From Leptonema sp964619535 (GTDB taxonomy: Bacteria > Spirochaetota > Leptospiria > Leptospirales > Leptonemataceae): 64,000 nt of DNA. The position numbers were made by a program, and so were the translations under genes. The notes under the pieces were generated by a model. It was not told the DNA's origin. It saw nothing but the letters and a program-made list of their open reading frames with translations, and did not search any database. Positions 17,274-25,848 of this stretch are shown here, piece after piece. Numbering within the stretch: position 1 is the stretch's first letter; every line of letters begins with the position of its first letter. The stretch lies in NCBI GenBank assembly GCA_964619535.1, contig CAZUEX010000007.1, positions 104,084 through 168,083 on the forward strand, in the 5' to 3' direction.

Positions 17274-19871
17274 ATGCCCGACATATATCCATTCAGCGAA
17301 AAAGGCGAAACCTATGCCGAAGAAGACATGGAGCGCCTGGGTCGCCGCGGACGACGAGCCATTGAACTGGCAGAGATGAAAATTCCGGTTGTTCCCGGCT
17401 ATGTGATTGATTCTCGTCTTACACCCGAGTTGCCGTCGCGGGACTTCTCCGACATACTGCGGCGCGGCCTGGCAGGCATAGAAGAAGGAATAGGGCGTAA
17501 GTTTGGGGATCCGTCGAATCCTCTTCTGATCAAGATTGTTGTAAGCTCGAACCTCAGCCTTCCTCTGTATCCCACTGTATTCAATGTCGGCCTGTCACCG
17601 ACGACGATGCCCGGGTTTGCCGCTCTGATTGGCGAAAAGGCTGCGTGGTTTGAATACTGCTATCTTCTGAGAACGATTGGCACCAAGATCTTCGATATTG
17701 CCCACGAACGTTTTGACGAGATCATCTCTCGATACAGTGATGATGTGGAGGGCATGAAGAGCTGTGCACAGGAGATGCTTCAGCTGGTGGGCCCGCAAAA
17801 CGTGCCCGATGATCCCTTTCAACAGTTTATGGTCATTCTGAAGAATCTGGCCAAGCGATATTATAATCCGGAAATGGATGCCGAAGATCCTCCTGCCCTG
17901 CTCGTGCAGGGAATGGTTTTCGGTAACCTGGGCGAAGATTCTTCGGTGGGGATGTATTATACTCGCAATATTATTACGGGTGAAGATCGATTGCAGGGAA
18001 GCTTCCTGTTAAACAGCTACACCCTGGACCGACAGGGACAGGATATACTTTCACTGGAAAGTGAGTATCTGAATCGCCTGCAACAAATCGGTCGAGCCAT
18101 TGAGCGAAAGTTTCGTGAGCTTCGAGAAGTCAAATTCATCGTTGAGAAGAAGAAGCTATGGATCATCAACCAGACCGAGGTTGATAAAAAATCCACACAG
18201 GCCCATATCCGCACCCTGCTTGATCTCATGAAAGAAGGGACGGTGAAGGATGAATGGGTGGTGGAACAGATCCCTCCCGGACAGCTTGCCACGTTGCTAC
18301 ATTCTGTTGTCGATGAAGAGTCTCTTGCGGGTATACCTGCCATTCGCGGCGGTATAACGGGTGCACCGGGCGCTGCCGTAGGTCGTGTGTTCTTCAATGC
18401 AGATCGGCTGATGGAAGCCCACAGAGAGGCCATCCAGAAAGGCGAAGATACAAGGATGATCCTTGTTGTGAATGCCTCGTACGCAGAAGATGTGAAGGCC
18501 ATCGAAGTGGGCCAGGGCGTCATCTCTGCTGAAGGTGGATACTCATCGCATGCTCCGGTGGTGTCGCGGTCTCTTGGTAAGGTAAGTATCGTCCATCCAG
18601 ACATTCGAATCGGCGACCGTTTCTTTGAATTTAATGGCATCCGTGTGAATGAAGGCGATTACGTAACGATGGACGCACCCGTCTATCGTGACCCGACAAT
18701 TTACACCGGTAAGGCAAAGCTGATCAGCCCCGACATCCACACGAATGGATTAACCGAGTTCATCGAAGTCGTTCGTCGCTTCATTAAAGACGAATTCGTC
18801 GTCCGTGCTAACGCAGACCTTGGAAGGGATGCCCGTGTGGCCCGTACGATGGGAGCCTACGGCATCGGTCTTTGCAGAACGGAACATATGTTCTTTGCTG
18901 AAGATCGCATCCAGCAGTTTCGCGAGATGATCCTTTCCAGCTCTTACGAGGATCGCGTCCGCGTTCTGGACGATCTGCGTCCGCTGCAAAGGGCCGATTT
19001 TTATGATCTTTTCAAGATCATGGCCCCCTATCCGGTGACGATCCGTCTTCTGGATGCTCCGTTGCATGAATTCCTGCCGCGCAATGATGAAGCCCTGGCA
19101 GAATACCTGGAGTATCTGCAGAACAAAGGGATCAAGCCCGATAAGGATCTGATTGAAGAGCGCATCGAACGGTTGCATGAGTTTAACCCCATGCTTGGAC
19201 ACCGGGGATGCCGCGTTGCCATCACATTCCCTGAAATCTACGAGATGCAGGTACGGGCCATCTTTGAGGCCACCACTCGGCTGAAAAAAGAAGGCATTGA
19301 AACGGTGCCCGAGATCATGATTCCGATCGTGATGAATCCAAGCGAGCTGCGCTTCATCAAGAATGGAAAGCAGATCGAAGGACAGTACATCAAAGGCATC
19401 CGTGACATTGCCCGTGAGGTCTTTCACCAGGAAGGCGTACAGCTGGACTACAAGGTTGGAACGATGGTGGAGCTGCCGGCAGCGGCCCTTGCTTCCGGAG
19501 ATCTTGCGCAGCATGCGGAGTTCTTCAGCTACGGAACAAACGACCTGACGCAAACAACGTTCGGTCTGAGCCGTGACGACAGTAACTCCTTCTTCCCTGC
19601 TTACACCATGTATGACCTGCTGCCGAATAACCCCTTTCAGGTGCTCGGTGATTCGGTGAAAGAGCTGATCTACATCTCAGCGGAGCGTGGTCGCATGACC
19701 CGTCCGGACCTGAAGCTGGGACTGTGCGGTGAGCATGGAGCAGATCCTTCGAACATCGAGTTCTGCATGACGCAATCCGAGCTGGATTATGTATCTACGT
19801 CACCCTACAACATCCCCATTGCATTGCTTGCAGTGGCTCAGCTGAATCTAAAGAAGGCAAAGCAGCAGTAA
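17274..19871 (+). CDS. pyruvate phosphate dikinase-like protein with divergent ATP-grasp half
   Basis: 865 residues, the usual length of pyruvate phosphate dikinase, which converts pyruvate, ATP and phosphate to PEP, AMP and diphosphate. The ATG follows AAGGAG by 5 bases. The swivelling phosphohistidine motif is present (GGYSSHAPVVSR). The PEP/pyruvate barrel is intact: LDAPLHEFLP, NPMLGHRGCR, GTNDLTQTTFGLSRDD and GLCGEHGADPSNIEFC with the catalytic Cys. In contrast, the N-terminal nucleotide-binding half lacks the canonical RSGA..SMPGMMDT block (it reads VVSSNLSLPLYPTVFNVGLS) and the GEDVVAG block. Activity, or at least the nucleotide used, may differ from true PpdK. Confidence 0.8.
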   Translation: MPDIYPFSEKGETYAEEDMERLGRRGRRAIELAEMKIPVVPGYVIDSRLTPELPSRDFSDILRRGLAGIEEGIGRKFGDPSNPLLIKIVVSSNLSLPLYPTVFNVGLSPTTMPGFAALIGEKAAWFEYCYLLRTIGTKIFDIAHERFDEIISRYSDDVEGMKSCAQEMLQLVGPQNVPDDPFQQFMVILKNLAKRYYNPEMDAEDPPALLVQGMVFGNLGEDSSVGMYYTRNIITGEDRLQGSFLLNSYTLDRQGQDILSLESEYLNRLQQIGRAIERKFRELREVKFIVEKKKLWIINQTEVDKKSTQAHIRTLLDLMKEGTVKDEWVVEQIPPGQLATLLHSVVDEESLAGIPAIRGGITGAPGAAVGRVFFNADRLMEAHREAIQKGEDTRMILVVNASYAEDVKAIEVGQGVISAEGGYSSHAPVVSRSLGKVSIVHPDIRIGDRFFEFNGIRVNEGDYVTMDAPVYRDPTIYTGKAKLISPDIHTNGLTEFIEVVRRFIKDEFVVRANADLGRDARVARTMGAYGIGLCRTEHMFFAEDRIQQFREMILSSSYEDRVRVLDDLRPLQRADFYDLFKIMAPYPVTIRLLDAPLHEFLPRNDEALAEYLEYLQNKGIKPDKDLIEERIERLHEFNPMLGHRGCRVAITFPEIYEMQVRAIFEATTRLKKEGIETVPEIMIPIVMNPSELRFIKNGKQIEGQYIKGIRDIAREVFHQEGVQLDYKVGTMVELPAAALASGDLAQHAEFFSYGTNDLTQTTFGLSRDDSNSFFPAYTMYDLLPNNPFQVLGDSVKELIYISAERGRMTRPDLKLGLCGEHGADPSNIEFCMTQSELDYVSTSPYNIPIALLAVAQLNLKKAKQQ

Positions 19872-19889
19872 GGCTTTGTGGAGGATGCG

Positions 19890-19920
19890 CACCCGGTGTC
19901 TGAAACAGGCACCGGGTGCA
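19890..19920. terminator. strong stem-loop between convergent genes
   Basis: A perfect 10-bp stem GCACCCGGTG / CACCGGGTGC with an 11-base loop lies between the ppdK-like stop and the DAHP synthase stop. No T run follows on either strand, so it may act as a transcript end or stability element rather than a classical terminator. Confidence 0.55.
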
Positions 19921-19923
19921 GTG

Positions 19924-20994
19924 TTACGGACTGACGGCGGGCTGGGCGCTATAGGCCGGGCTGTAGTGACGAACACGCTTGTAGATGTCACGTGCATCAT
20001 CGATGATCTGCGCCAGAACGTCCGGGTGCACGGCCTGTTTGGGGTCGTCTCCGATGCCTTTCTTCGCATCGATATGGGATTCAATGACCAGGCCGTCGGC
20101 TCCATAGGCTATGGCAGAGAGAGCTGCATTCGGCACATAGATGGCACGGCCTACAGAGTGCGAGGGGTCGACAACCACAGGCGCCCATGACTTTTCTTTA
20201 AGCAGCGGTGTGATGCTTTCATCGGGGTGGTTCCTGTAGCCATCCAGATTGGGCAGGGTTCCGCGCGGGCAGAAGATGATGTTCGGGTTTCCGTTTGCAA
20301 CGATATACTCTGCTGCACAGATGAACTCGTTGATCGGCCCCATATGGATACCGCGCTTCAGGAGAACGGGAGTTCCCGAGCCACGGGTGAGCTCACCGAT
20401 CTTTTTAAGCAGGGAGTAGTTCAGTGCATTCCGTGCGCCGACCTGGATCATATCAACGCCGGCATCGAGGGCAATACGAAGCTGTTCTTCATCCATTACC
20501 TCGGTATTGACAGGCATGCCGGTTTCTTCGCGAGCCCGCATTAGAATGCTGATGGCTTCGGAGGTTCCCTGGTAAGAATGTGGACTGGTTCTGGGTTTCC
20601 ATACACCGCCACGGACTACATCGGCCCCGGATTCCTTCATTGCATGAGCCGTTTCGATGAAAAGATTGGGATTCTTTGGATCGATTGTACATTGCCCGGC
20701 ACAAACAAAAAGTTCCTGACCAAGTGTTTTTCCACCGATCTGGATGCGGTGGCTGGCAAGACCGGACTTTCTATCCATCAGTTTGTAAGGTGATTGTATT
20801 GTTTCGACTTTCGAAACGTAGGGAAGGCCTTCAAGGCGGTTGATCATCAGTTCATGCCGTTCGTCGCCCTTAATTGCATAAACACTTCGCGTCTGCCCGG
20901 GAATTGGTGTAATGGTACAGTTGAACTCATTGACAATGGCCTGGACTTCTGCCAGTTGTTCGGCTGTGAAATGCGGATCTCTGGGGATAATCAT
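19924..20994 (-). CDS. aroF: 3-deoxy-7-phosphoheptulonate (DAHP) synthase, type I-beta-like
   Basis: A 356-residue enzyme joining PEP and erythrose-4-phosphate, the first step of the shikimate pathway. The ATG is chosen because AAGGAGG lies just upstream. An N-terminal ~75-residue ferredoxin-like regulatory domain precedes the barrel (about 80-350), as in the Thermotoga type. Barrel motifs: VVRGGVWKPRTSPHSYQG, DMIQVGARNALNY, VLLKRG and VVVDPSHSVGR. Two usual blocks differ: GPCSVE reads GQCTID (metal-binding Cys kept) and CERG reads CPRG. A relative with a changed substrate is conceivable, but DAHP synthase remains the best call. Confidence 0.85.
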   Translation of the reverse strand: MIIPRDPHFTAEQLAEVQAIVNEFNCTITPIPGQTRSVYAIKGDERHELMINRLEGLPYVSKVETIQSPYKLMDRKSGLASHRIQIGGKTLGQELFVCAGQCTIDPKNPNLFIETAHAMKESGADVVRGGVWKPRTSPHSYQGTSEAISILMRAREETGMPVNTEVMDEEQLRIALDAGVDMIQVGARNALNYSLLKKIGELTRGSGTPVLLKRGIHMGPINEFICAAEYIVANGNPNIIFCPRGTLPNLDGYRNHPDESITPLLKEKSWAPVVVDPSHSVGRAIYVPNAALSAIAYGADGLVIESHIDAKKGIGDDPKQAVHPDVLAQIIDDARDIYKRVRHYSPAYSAQPAVSP

Positions 20995-21040
20995 GAAGGC
21001 CTCCTTTTCCAGGAAAACAAAGTGACGGGATGAGGTAAAC

Positions 21041-21068
21041 AAAAAAACCCGCACATCGAGGTGCGGGT
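21041..21068 (-). terminator. Rho-independent terminator of the SpeD/SET operon
   Basis: Read on the minus strand, an 8-bp stem ACCCGCAC / GTGCGGGT with a 6-base loop is followed by seven T. It lies 30 bases past the SET-protein stop and upstream of the DAHP synthase start, so that gene must have its own promoter. Confidence 0.9.
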
Positions 21069-21097
21069 TCTGCGAGACAGGCCCGCTTTTCGTTACA

Positions 21098-21997
21098 TCA
21101 ATGTCTCAGGTATACTTTCGCGTTATACCCTGCTGCCTTAAAGTAGTTCTTCGAGAACTCAATGACCTCTGTGGGATCATAGTGGGCGCAGCTGAAGATA
21201 TCGAGGTAGATTCGATTCGTCAGGTTCGCGAAGTGTCCTGAAACAAGCGATGTTTCGATCAGCTGAACCAGGGAATAGCCGGCCACACGCTCATCGGCAC
21301 CGAAATGCACGATGATGGGCTCTCCGAAACGTTTTACACCGATCCGTTCGCACAATTCTACCGTATAGGCGTAGATTGCATCGCGGTCCCGCATGATCTG
21401 AGGATCGCATTCAGACAGATCCAGGGCCGTAACAAGGCCCCATGCCCCCGTTTCTTCGAAGGCCAGGCTTTTTGCCAGATCCTGAGGTTTCAGGTCCATC
21501 TGTTTCGTCAGATAGGGACTGAAATAGCCTTCATAGCGCTTCTGCAGCTCGGGCAGCAAATAGTCGGTCTGGCGCACCGTGCCGCGGCAGGTCGGAGAAC
21601 GGCATTCGCAGAGGAAGTCCGGCTGGTGGGACTCTGACATGGCATAGTCCAGGGTCAGCTCTTCGCCAGGCATGATGTCGCGCAGGGCTACCAGCGTCAT
21701 CTGTCCGCGCAGGCCAAGGTTGGGATCGCAGGAGTGGTTTACAAGCTCGGCCTCGCCGACTGCATCCAGGCTTTCTGGCCCCAGAAAAAGCTCCTTGTCG
21801 ATCTGCATCATGAAGCGACGCAATTCTTCCGGAGCAGCGTTACGCTCGGCCTGGGTGAAGATCTTACCGCCACGAACGGCGATGACCGTGTCACGCAGGA
21901 TGTGTTCCTTTGCAAAGATGCCGCGGCCCGAAATCGTCGAGGCGCGCACCTCGGCCAGAGGAGAAAGATAGGAAGATCGTGTAGCAGTTCTCAGCAT
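21098..21997 (-). CDS. SET-domain protein fused to a degenerate AdoMet decarboxylase domain
   Basis: A 299-residue two-domain protein. Residues ~14-150 are a SET methyltransferase domain: ISGRGIFAKE, NHSCDPN, GEELTLDYA and a post-SET C-x-C-x4-C-R-G zinc cluster. SET enzymes methylate lysine in proteins using S-adenosylmethionine. Residues ~185-299 match the SpeD fold (LDLSECDP, a G/P-rich strand, then LDIFSC). However, the SpeD self-cleavage motif ESHLSIHTW reads ETSLVSGHF, so the serine that becomes the pyruvoyl group is Thr and neighbouring catalytic residues are changed. Its start overlaps speD by 7 bases, suggesting stoichiometric synthesis. It could be a prozyme-like partner of SpeD or an AdoMet-sensing methyltransferase. 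Confidence 0.82.
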   Translation of the reverse strand: MLRTATRSSYLSPLAEVRASTISGRGIFAKEHILRDTVIAVRGGKIFTQAERNAAPEELRRFMMQIDKELFLGPESLDAVGEAELVNHSCDPNLGLRGQMTLVALRDIMPGEELTLDYAMSESHQPDFLCECRSPTCRGTVRQTDYLLPELQKRYEGYFSPYLTKQMDLKPQDLAKSLAFEETGAWGLVTALDLSECDPQIMRDRDAIYAYTVELCERIGVKRFGEPIIVHFGADERVAGYSLVQLIETSLVSGHFANLTNRIYLDIFSCAHYDPTEVIEFSKNYFKAAGYNAKVYLRH

Positions 21998-22422
21998 GTC
22001 GTACCTCCGGTTACAGGCTTGAGATGGTCAAATGTTACCTCTTGCAGCCTGAGTTCTCGGCGACGACCTGGGCTCAGGATGCCTCTTGGCATATACTCTA
22101 CGACAAAATCCGAAGGCTTAAAGGCCTCGGTGAGCATCTTCATCGAACTCTCGATATCCATATCATGGTTGCACGTGTAAAAATCCAGTGCAGCATAGCC
22201 AACTTCCGGCCATGTATGGATGCTGAGATGTGATTCGGCGATGACTATGACCCCTGATACGCCCTGGGGTGCGAACCGGTGAAACCGGCTGTCGATAATT
22301 GTGGCTCCGGCTCTTTCTGCCGCTCTCAGGAGTGTGCCCTGAATAACATCGAGATCATTCAGAATGCTCTTATTGCAGTCATAGAGCTCGATGATATAGT
22401 GCTCGCCAAGAGGGTCTTCCAT
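21991..22422 (-). CDS. speD: S-adenosylmethionine decarboxylase proenzyme
   Basis: A 143-residue class 1b AdoMet decarboxylase, which supplies decarboxylated AdoMet for spermidine synthesis. The self-processing site is intact (VIAESHLSIHTWPE; cleavage before Ser makes the pyruvoyl cofactor), with FHRFAPQGVSG before it and LDFYTC after. A good AGGAGG lies 6 bases upstream of the ATG. No spermidine synthase gene follows, which is unusual for speD; a SET-SpeD fusion follows with overlapping ends instead. Confidence 0.95.
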   Translation of the reverse strand: MEDPLGEHYIIELYDCNKSILNDLDVIQGTLLRAAERAGATIIDSRFHRFAPQGVSGVIVIAESHLSIHTWPEVGYAALDFYTCNHDMDIESSMKMLTEAFKPSDFVVEYMPRGILSPGRRRELRLQEVTFDHLKPVTGGTTC

Positions 22423-22517
22423 TCATTGTGCCTCCTACAGCTTTGAACTGAAAATGAACGTTTGTGCCAGGTTTTTTTTCCTGCATATTAAAAAAACGGA
22501 TTTTAGACCTGAATCGT

Positions 22518-22589
22518 AAAAAAAAATCCGGAGTCTGCCAGAAGCGAAACTCCGGATCCTTCTGGCCGAAGGGCCCCTGACCCTTCGGT
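22518..22589 (-). terminator. tandem terminator hairpins after korB
   Basis: On the minus strand the transcript leaving korB meets a 9-bp stem (22565-22573 with 22581-22589). It then meets a 9-bp stem ATCCGGAGT / ACTCCGGAT (22526-22557) followed by a run of T. The second has the form of a Rho-independent terminator. The rest of the 180-base gap holds the speD leader. Confidence 0.85.
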
Positions 22590-22602
22590 CTGTGTAGCGG
22601 GA

Positions 22603-23595
22603 TTACTTGATTTCCCAGGTTTCTCCTGAATAGAGAAGGGCCTTGAGATCACCCGGACCCTTCTTCTCTTTTACTGCCGCGACCTGCTGCTGTATATCGG
22701 TTTCGTACACCGGGCGGTTTTCTGTGTAGAGAACGCCCATGGCCACAGGGATTTCAGGATTGTTTTCTGCATGGATGAAGGCATGCAGGAAGGCTGGATC
22801 GTTTTCGTCAAAGACCGATACCTCATCGGTTGTGGCATTGACGACCTCGAAGTGTCCGGCCTTCAGGCTCAGGCCTTTTTCGTTATCCCGGCCAAAGAGC
22901 ATCTTCTGCCCGTGTTCCAGGGTGATCGTCTTTTCCATGCGGTTCTGTCGGTCGGTGATCTCGTCGAAAACGCCATTGTTGAAGATGACGCAGTTCTGAA
23001 AGATCTCGATGAAGGACGTTCCGCGGTGCTGCTGGGCACGGCGAAAGACGTTTTCCATGAGCTTCATATCCTTGTCATTGACGCGGGCGATGAACGATCC
23101 ACCGGCACCGTGGGCAACGCGGACGGGCGAGAAGGGCGTATCCAGCGAGCCTTCGGGGGTGGACTTGGCCACGGTTCCTCTGGCCGATGTCGGAGAATAC
23201 TGCCCTTTTGTCAGGCCGTAGATCTCGTTGTTGAACAGCAGAACATTGACGTCGATGTTCCGGCGCAGCAGGTGAATCAGATGATTTCCGCCAATGGACA
23301 GGGAGTCTCCGTCGCCGGTAATCAGCCATACGGACAGGTCTTCGCGCATGATGCGCAGGCCGGAGGCAATGGCCGGTGCCCGTCCGTGGATGGTGTGGAA
23401 GCCGTAGGTGTTCATGTAATAGGGAAACCGAGAGGAGCATCCAATGCCCGATATAAAGACGATCTTCTCTTTGGGAATGCCGAGGTCGGGCAGAACCTTC
23501 TGTACGGCAGACAGGATGGCATAGTCCCCGCAACCGGGGCACCAGCGTACCTCCTGATCAGAGGCGAAGTCCTTTTTCGTTAACGTCTGGCTCAT
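22603..23595 (-). CDS. korB: 2-oxoacid:ferredoxin oxidoreductase, beta subunit
   Basis: A 331-residue thiamine-diphosphate subunit that oxidatively decarboxylates a 2-oxoacid (probably 2-oxoglutarate) and passes electrons to ferredoxin. Visible: WCPGCGDYAILSA with Fe-S type Cys, GIGCSSRFP, HGRAPAIASG and the diphosphate-binding GDGDSLSIGGNH. The start chosen has GAGGAG seven to nine bases upstream; a longer frame to 23640 exists but would run into korA. It lies 10 bases after korA and forms the enzyme with it. Confidence 0.93.
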   Translation of the reverse strand: MSQTLTKKDFASDQEVRWCPGCGDYAILSAVQKVLPDLGIPKEKIVFISGIGCSSRFPYYMNTYGFHTIHGRAPAIASGLRIMREDLSVWLITGDGDSLSIGGNHLIHLLRRNIDVNVLLFNNEIYGLTKGQYSPTSARGTVAKSTPEGSLDTPFSPVRVAHGAGGSFIARVNDKDMKLMENVFRRAQQHRGTSFIEIFQNCVIFNNGVFDEITDRQNRMEKTITLEHGQKMLFGRDNEKGLSLKAGHFEVVNATTDEVSVFDENDPAFLHAFIHAENNPEIPVAMGVLYTENRPVYETDIQQQVAAVKEKKGPGDLKALLYSGETWEIK

Positions 23596-23605
23596 TGTCA
23601 TCTCC

Positions 23606-25462
23606 TCAACCTTGCAGCGCTTCGCGGAAGGTTTTTTCAAGCTCGTCGGCGGAAAGTGGGCGGCCGGTTACGCGGCCACAGGGCTGTGCATCAACAAGGA
23701 ATTGACCTCGCAGAAGGAAGGCCAGCTGTCCGGTGTTGATCTCAGGTACCAGGATCTTTTTGAATCCCTTAAGGATCTGTCCCAGGTTCTTCGGAAAGGG
23801 GTTAAGATAGCGGATGTGGGCATGCGAGATGGCATGGCCTTCGGCCCGCAGCCTTTCCACAGCCTCTCGGATCGCCCCATAGGTGGAGCCCCATCCCACG
23901 ACGAGAACGTCTCCTTCAGCTGAAGGAAAGACGTCCTGTTCGCCGATATGGTCGGCAATGCGGGCAATCCTTGCAGCACGCTGTTGCACCATATGTTCAT
24001 GGTTTTCGCCATCATAGCTGATATTACCGGCCTCGTTCTTCTCAAGGCCTCCAATGCGATGCTCGTAGCCGGCACGACCCGGAGGAGCCCAGGGACGGGC
24101 CAGGTGGCTTTCGTCGCGTGCATAGGCCTTGAAGCCTGCAGCCTCTGTGGAGTCCGTAACAAGATGGTTCCGAATGGCCGGAAGGGAATCGATGTCGGGC
24201 AGCTTCCAGGGCTCTGAGCCGTTGGCAATGTAGCCATCGCTCAGTAAAACGACCGGAGTCATGAACTCCAGGGCAATCCGTATGGCCTCCACCGCCATCG
24301 TGAAGCCATCGGCAGGCGTAGCTGCAGCGAGTACGGGCATGGGCGATTCACCGTTACGTCCAAACATGACCTGTAACAGGTCTGCCTGTTCCGTTTTGGT
24401 GGGAAGTCCCGTAGAAGGCCCGGCACGCTGTACGTCGACGATTACCACCGGTAGCTCGGTCATGACGGCCAGGTTCATGGCTTCGGATTTCAGTGCAATG
24501 CCCGGGCCGGATGAACCGGTAATGCCGATGGTTCCACCGTAGGAGGCACCGATGGCAGCACACATCGCTGCAATCTCGTCCTCGGCCTGGAAGGTGTAGA
24601 TGCCAAAATTCTTGTAATGGGAAAGTTCGTGAAGGATGTCTGAGGCCGGCGTAATGGGATAGCCGGCATACAGCGCCGGCAGGCCGGCCAGGTGAGCACC
24701 TGTGACCAGTCCCAGGGCAACGGCAGAGTTACCGGTGATGTTACGGTATGTGCCCGGTTGAAACTGTGCCTTATGCACCTCATAGCGGGTCTCAAACATT
24801 TCAACCGTTTCCGCATAGCTGTGACCGGACATCAGTACACTGATGTTCGCCTGGGCGATTTCGGGCTTCCTGGCGAACTTCGATTCGATCCAGCGTACCG
24901 TCGGCTCTGGATCTCGCTGGAAAAGCCAGTAGGCAATCCCCAGGGCAAACATGTTCCGGCAGCGGTCCATGTCGCGAGCAGACAGTCCGGAATTTGCAAG
25001 CGTACGTCTCGTTGATTCGGTAATGGCAACGGGAATCAGCCGGTACTTTTGCTGCAGGTCCCGATCTTCAAGGGGACTGGTCTCATACTGTACCTTCTTG
25101 AGATTGCGCTCATCGAATTCATCGGTGTTCACAATCAGGATTCCGCCGGGCTTCAGATCTTTCAGATTGGCCTTCAGGGCTGCCGGGTTCATGGCCACAA
25201 GCACATCGATTGCTTCGCCAGGGGTGTAGATGTGGGTGCTTCCAAAGTGTATCTGAAAGCCTGACACGCCGGCCGTTGTACCCTGTGGAGCCCGGATCTC
25301 TGCCGGGAAGTCAGGGAAGGTCATCATGTCATTGCCGGCTATGCCGGTCACCTGGGTAAACTGCGAACCGATGAGCTGCATACCATCGCCGGAATCGCCA
25401 GAGAATCGGATGGTGGCAGAGAGAAGTTTCTCTGTCTTACGTTCTATTCGGGAATCTTGCAT
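23606..25462 (-). CDS. korA: 2-oxoacid:ferredoxin oxidoreductase, fused gamma-alpha subunit
   Basis: 618 residues. The first ~190 are the gamma domain (RFSGDSGDGMQLIGSQFTQ… FPDFPAEIRAPQGT), which helps bind coenzyme A. The rest is the alpha domain, beginning GNSAVALGLVTGAHLAGLP with GYPITPASDILHELS and QAEDEIAAM, and GSSGPGIALKSE. This fused layout is common in spirochaetes and actinobacteria and fits an oxygen-tolerant 2-oxoglutarate enzyme of the citric acid cycle. First gene of the korAB pair. Confidence 0.93.
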   Translation of the reverse strand: MQDSRIERKTEKLLSATIRFSGDSGDGMQLIGSQFTQVTGIAGNDMMTFPDFPAEIRAPQGTTAGVSGFQIHFGSTHIYTPGEAIDVLVAMNPAALKANLKDLKPGGILIVNTDEFDERNLKKVQYETSPLEDRDLQQKYRLIPVAITESTRRTLANSGLSARDMDRCRNMFALGIAYWLFQRDPEPTVRWIESKFARKPEIAQANISVLMSGHSYAETVEMFETRYEVHKAQFQPGTYRNITGNSAVALGLVTGAHLAGLPALYAGYPITPASDILHELSHYKNFGIYTFQAEDEIAAMCAAIGASYGGTIGITGSSGPGIALKSEAMNLAVMTELPVVIVDVQRAGPSTGLPTKTEQADLLQVMFGRNGESPMPVLAAATPADGFTMAVEAIRIALEFMTPVVLLSDGYIANGSEPWKLPDIDSLPAIRNHLVTDSTEAAGFKAYARDESHLARPWAPPGRAGYEHRIGGLEKNEAGNISYDGENHEHMVQQRAARIARIADHIGEQDVFPSAEGDVLVVGWGSTYGAIREAVERLRAEGHAISHAHIRYLNPFPKNLGQILKGFKKILVPEINTGQLAFLLRGQFLVDAQPCGRVTGRPLSADELEKTFREALQG

Positions 25463-25848
25463 AGAGATTCTCTCCTCTCGATTGTGTTTGCTGAAGAATG
25501 GCTATCAATGCGGTGTGGGACTTTGAGTGAAAACCGGCGCAGGTATCGGTATCTCCTGAAACAAAAGGGAGCGTTGCCGACAGGGTCCGGTCGGCTTCTT
25601 GAAACCCGGGATGCCTCTGTAGAGATAAGGGGCAAAGCAGGCTTAAAAGCTGGCTTTCATGGAAAGCAGACGATGTGCGGCCCGACAGGGGCTCGATAAC
25701 AGCCATGGGACCAGACCAGTCTTCGAAAAGCATCCTACCGTTCAATAGAAAAAAAAGTTGGAAAAAAGTCTCCTGTTTTGTGCGTAAAAGGTCGGACAGA
25801 ATACACGTCCATTGTTGTCGAAATAATCCCCTGTGAAATCACGGCAGT
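25463..25848. other. 386-base divergent intergenic region, korA / bioA
   Basis: No convincing gene. Short frames on both strands lack family resemblance and good start sites. The right half (from ~25741) is A/T-rich with A runs and probably holds the bioA promoter; several weak -35/-10 pairs can be drawn but none stands out. I looked for a BirA-type palindrome before bioA and did not see one. Confidence 0.5.

Noticed and set aside
22451..22480. TGGCAC reminiscent of a sigma-54 promoter before speD
   Set aside because: No TTGC element at the required spacing.
22771..23583. 270-codon plus-strand frame inside korB
   Set aside because: Shadow of korB, whose motifs are unmistakable; no start site or similarity.
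25780..25848. BirA operator before bioA
   Set aside because: No inverted repeat of the TTGT-AACC type is present.
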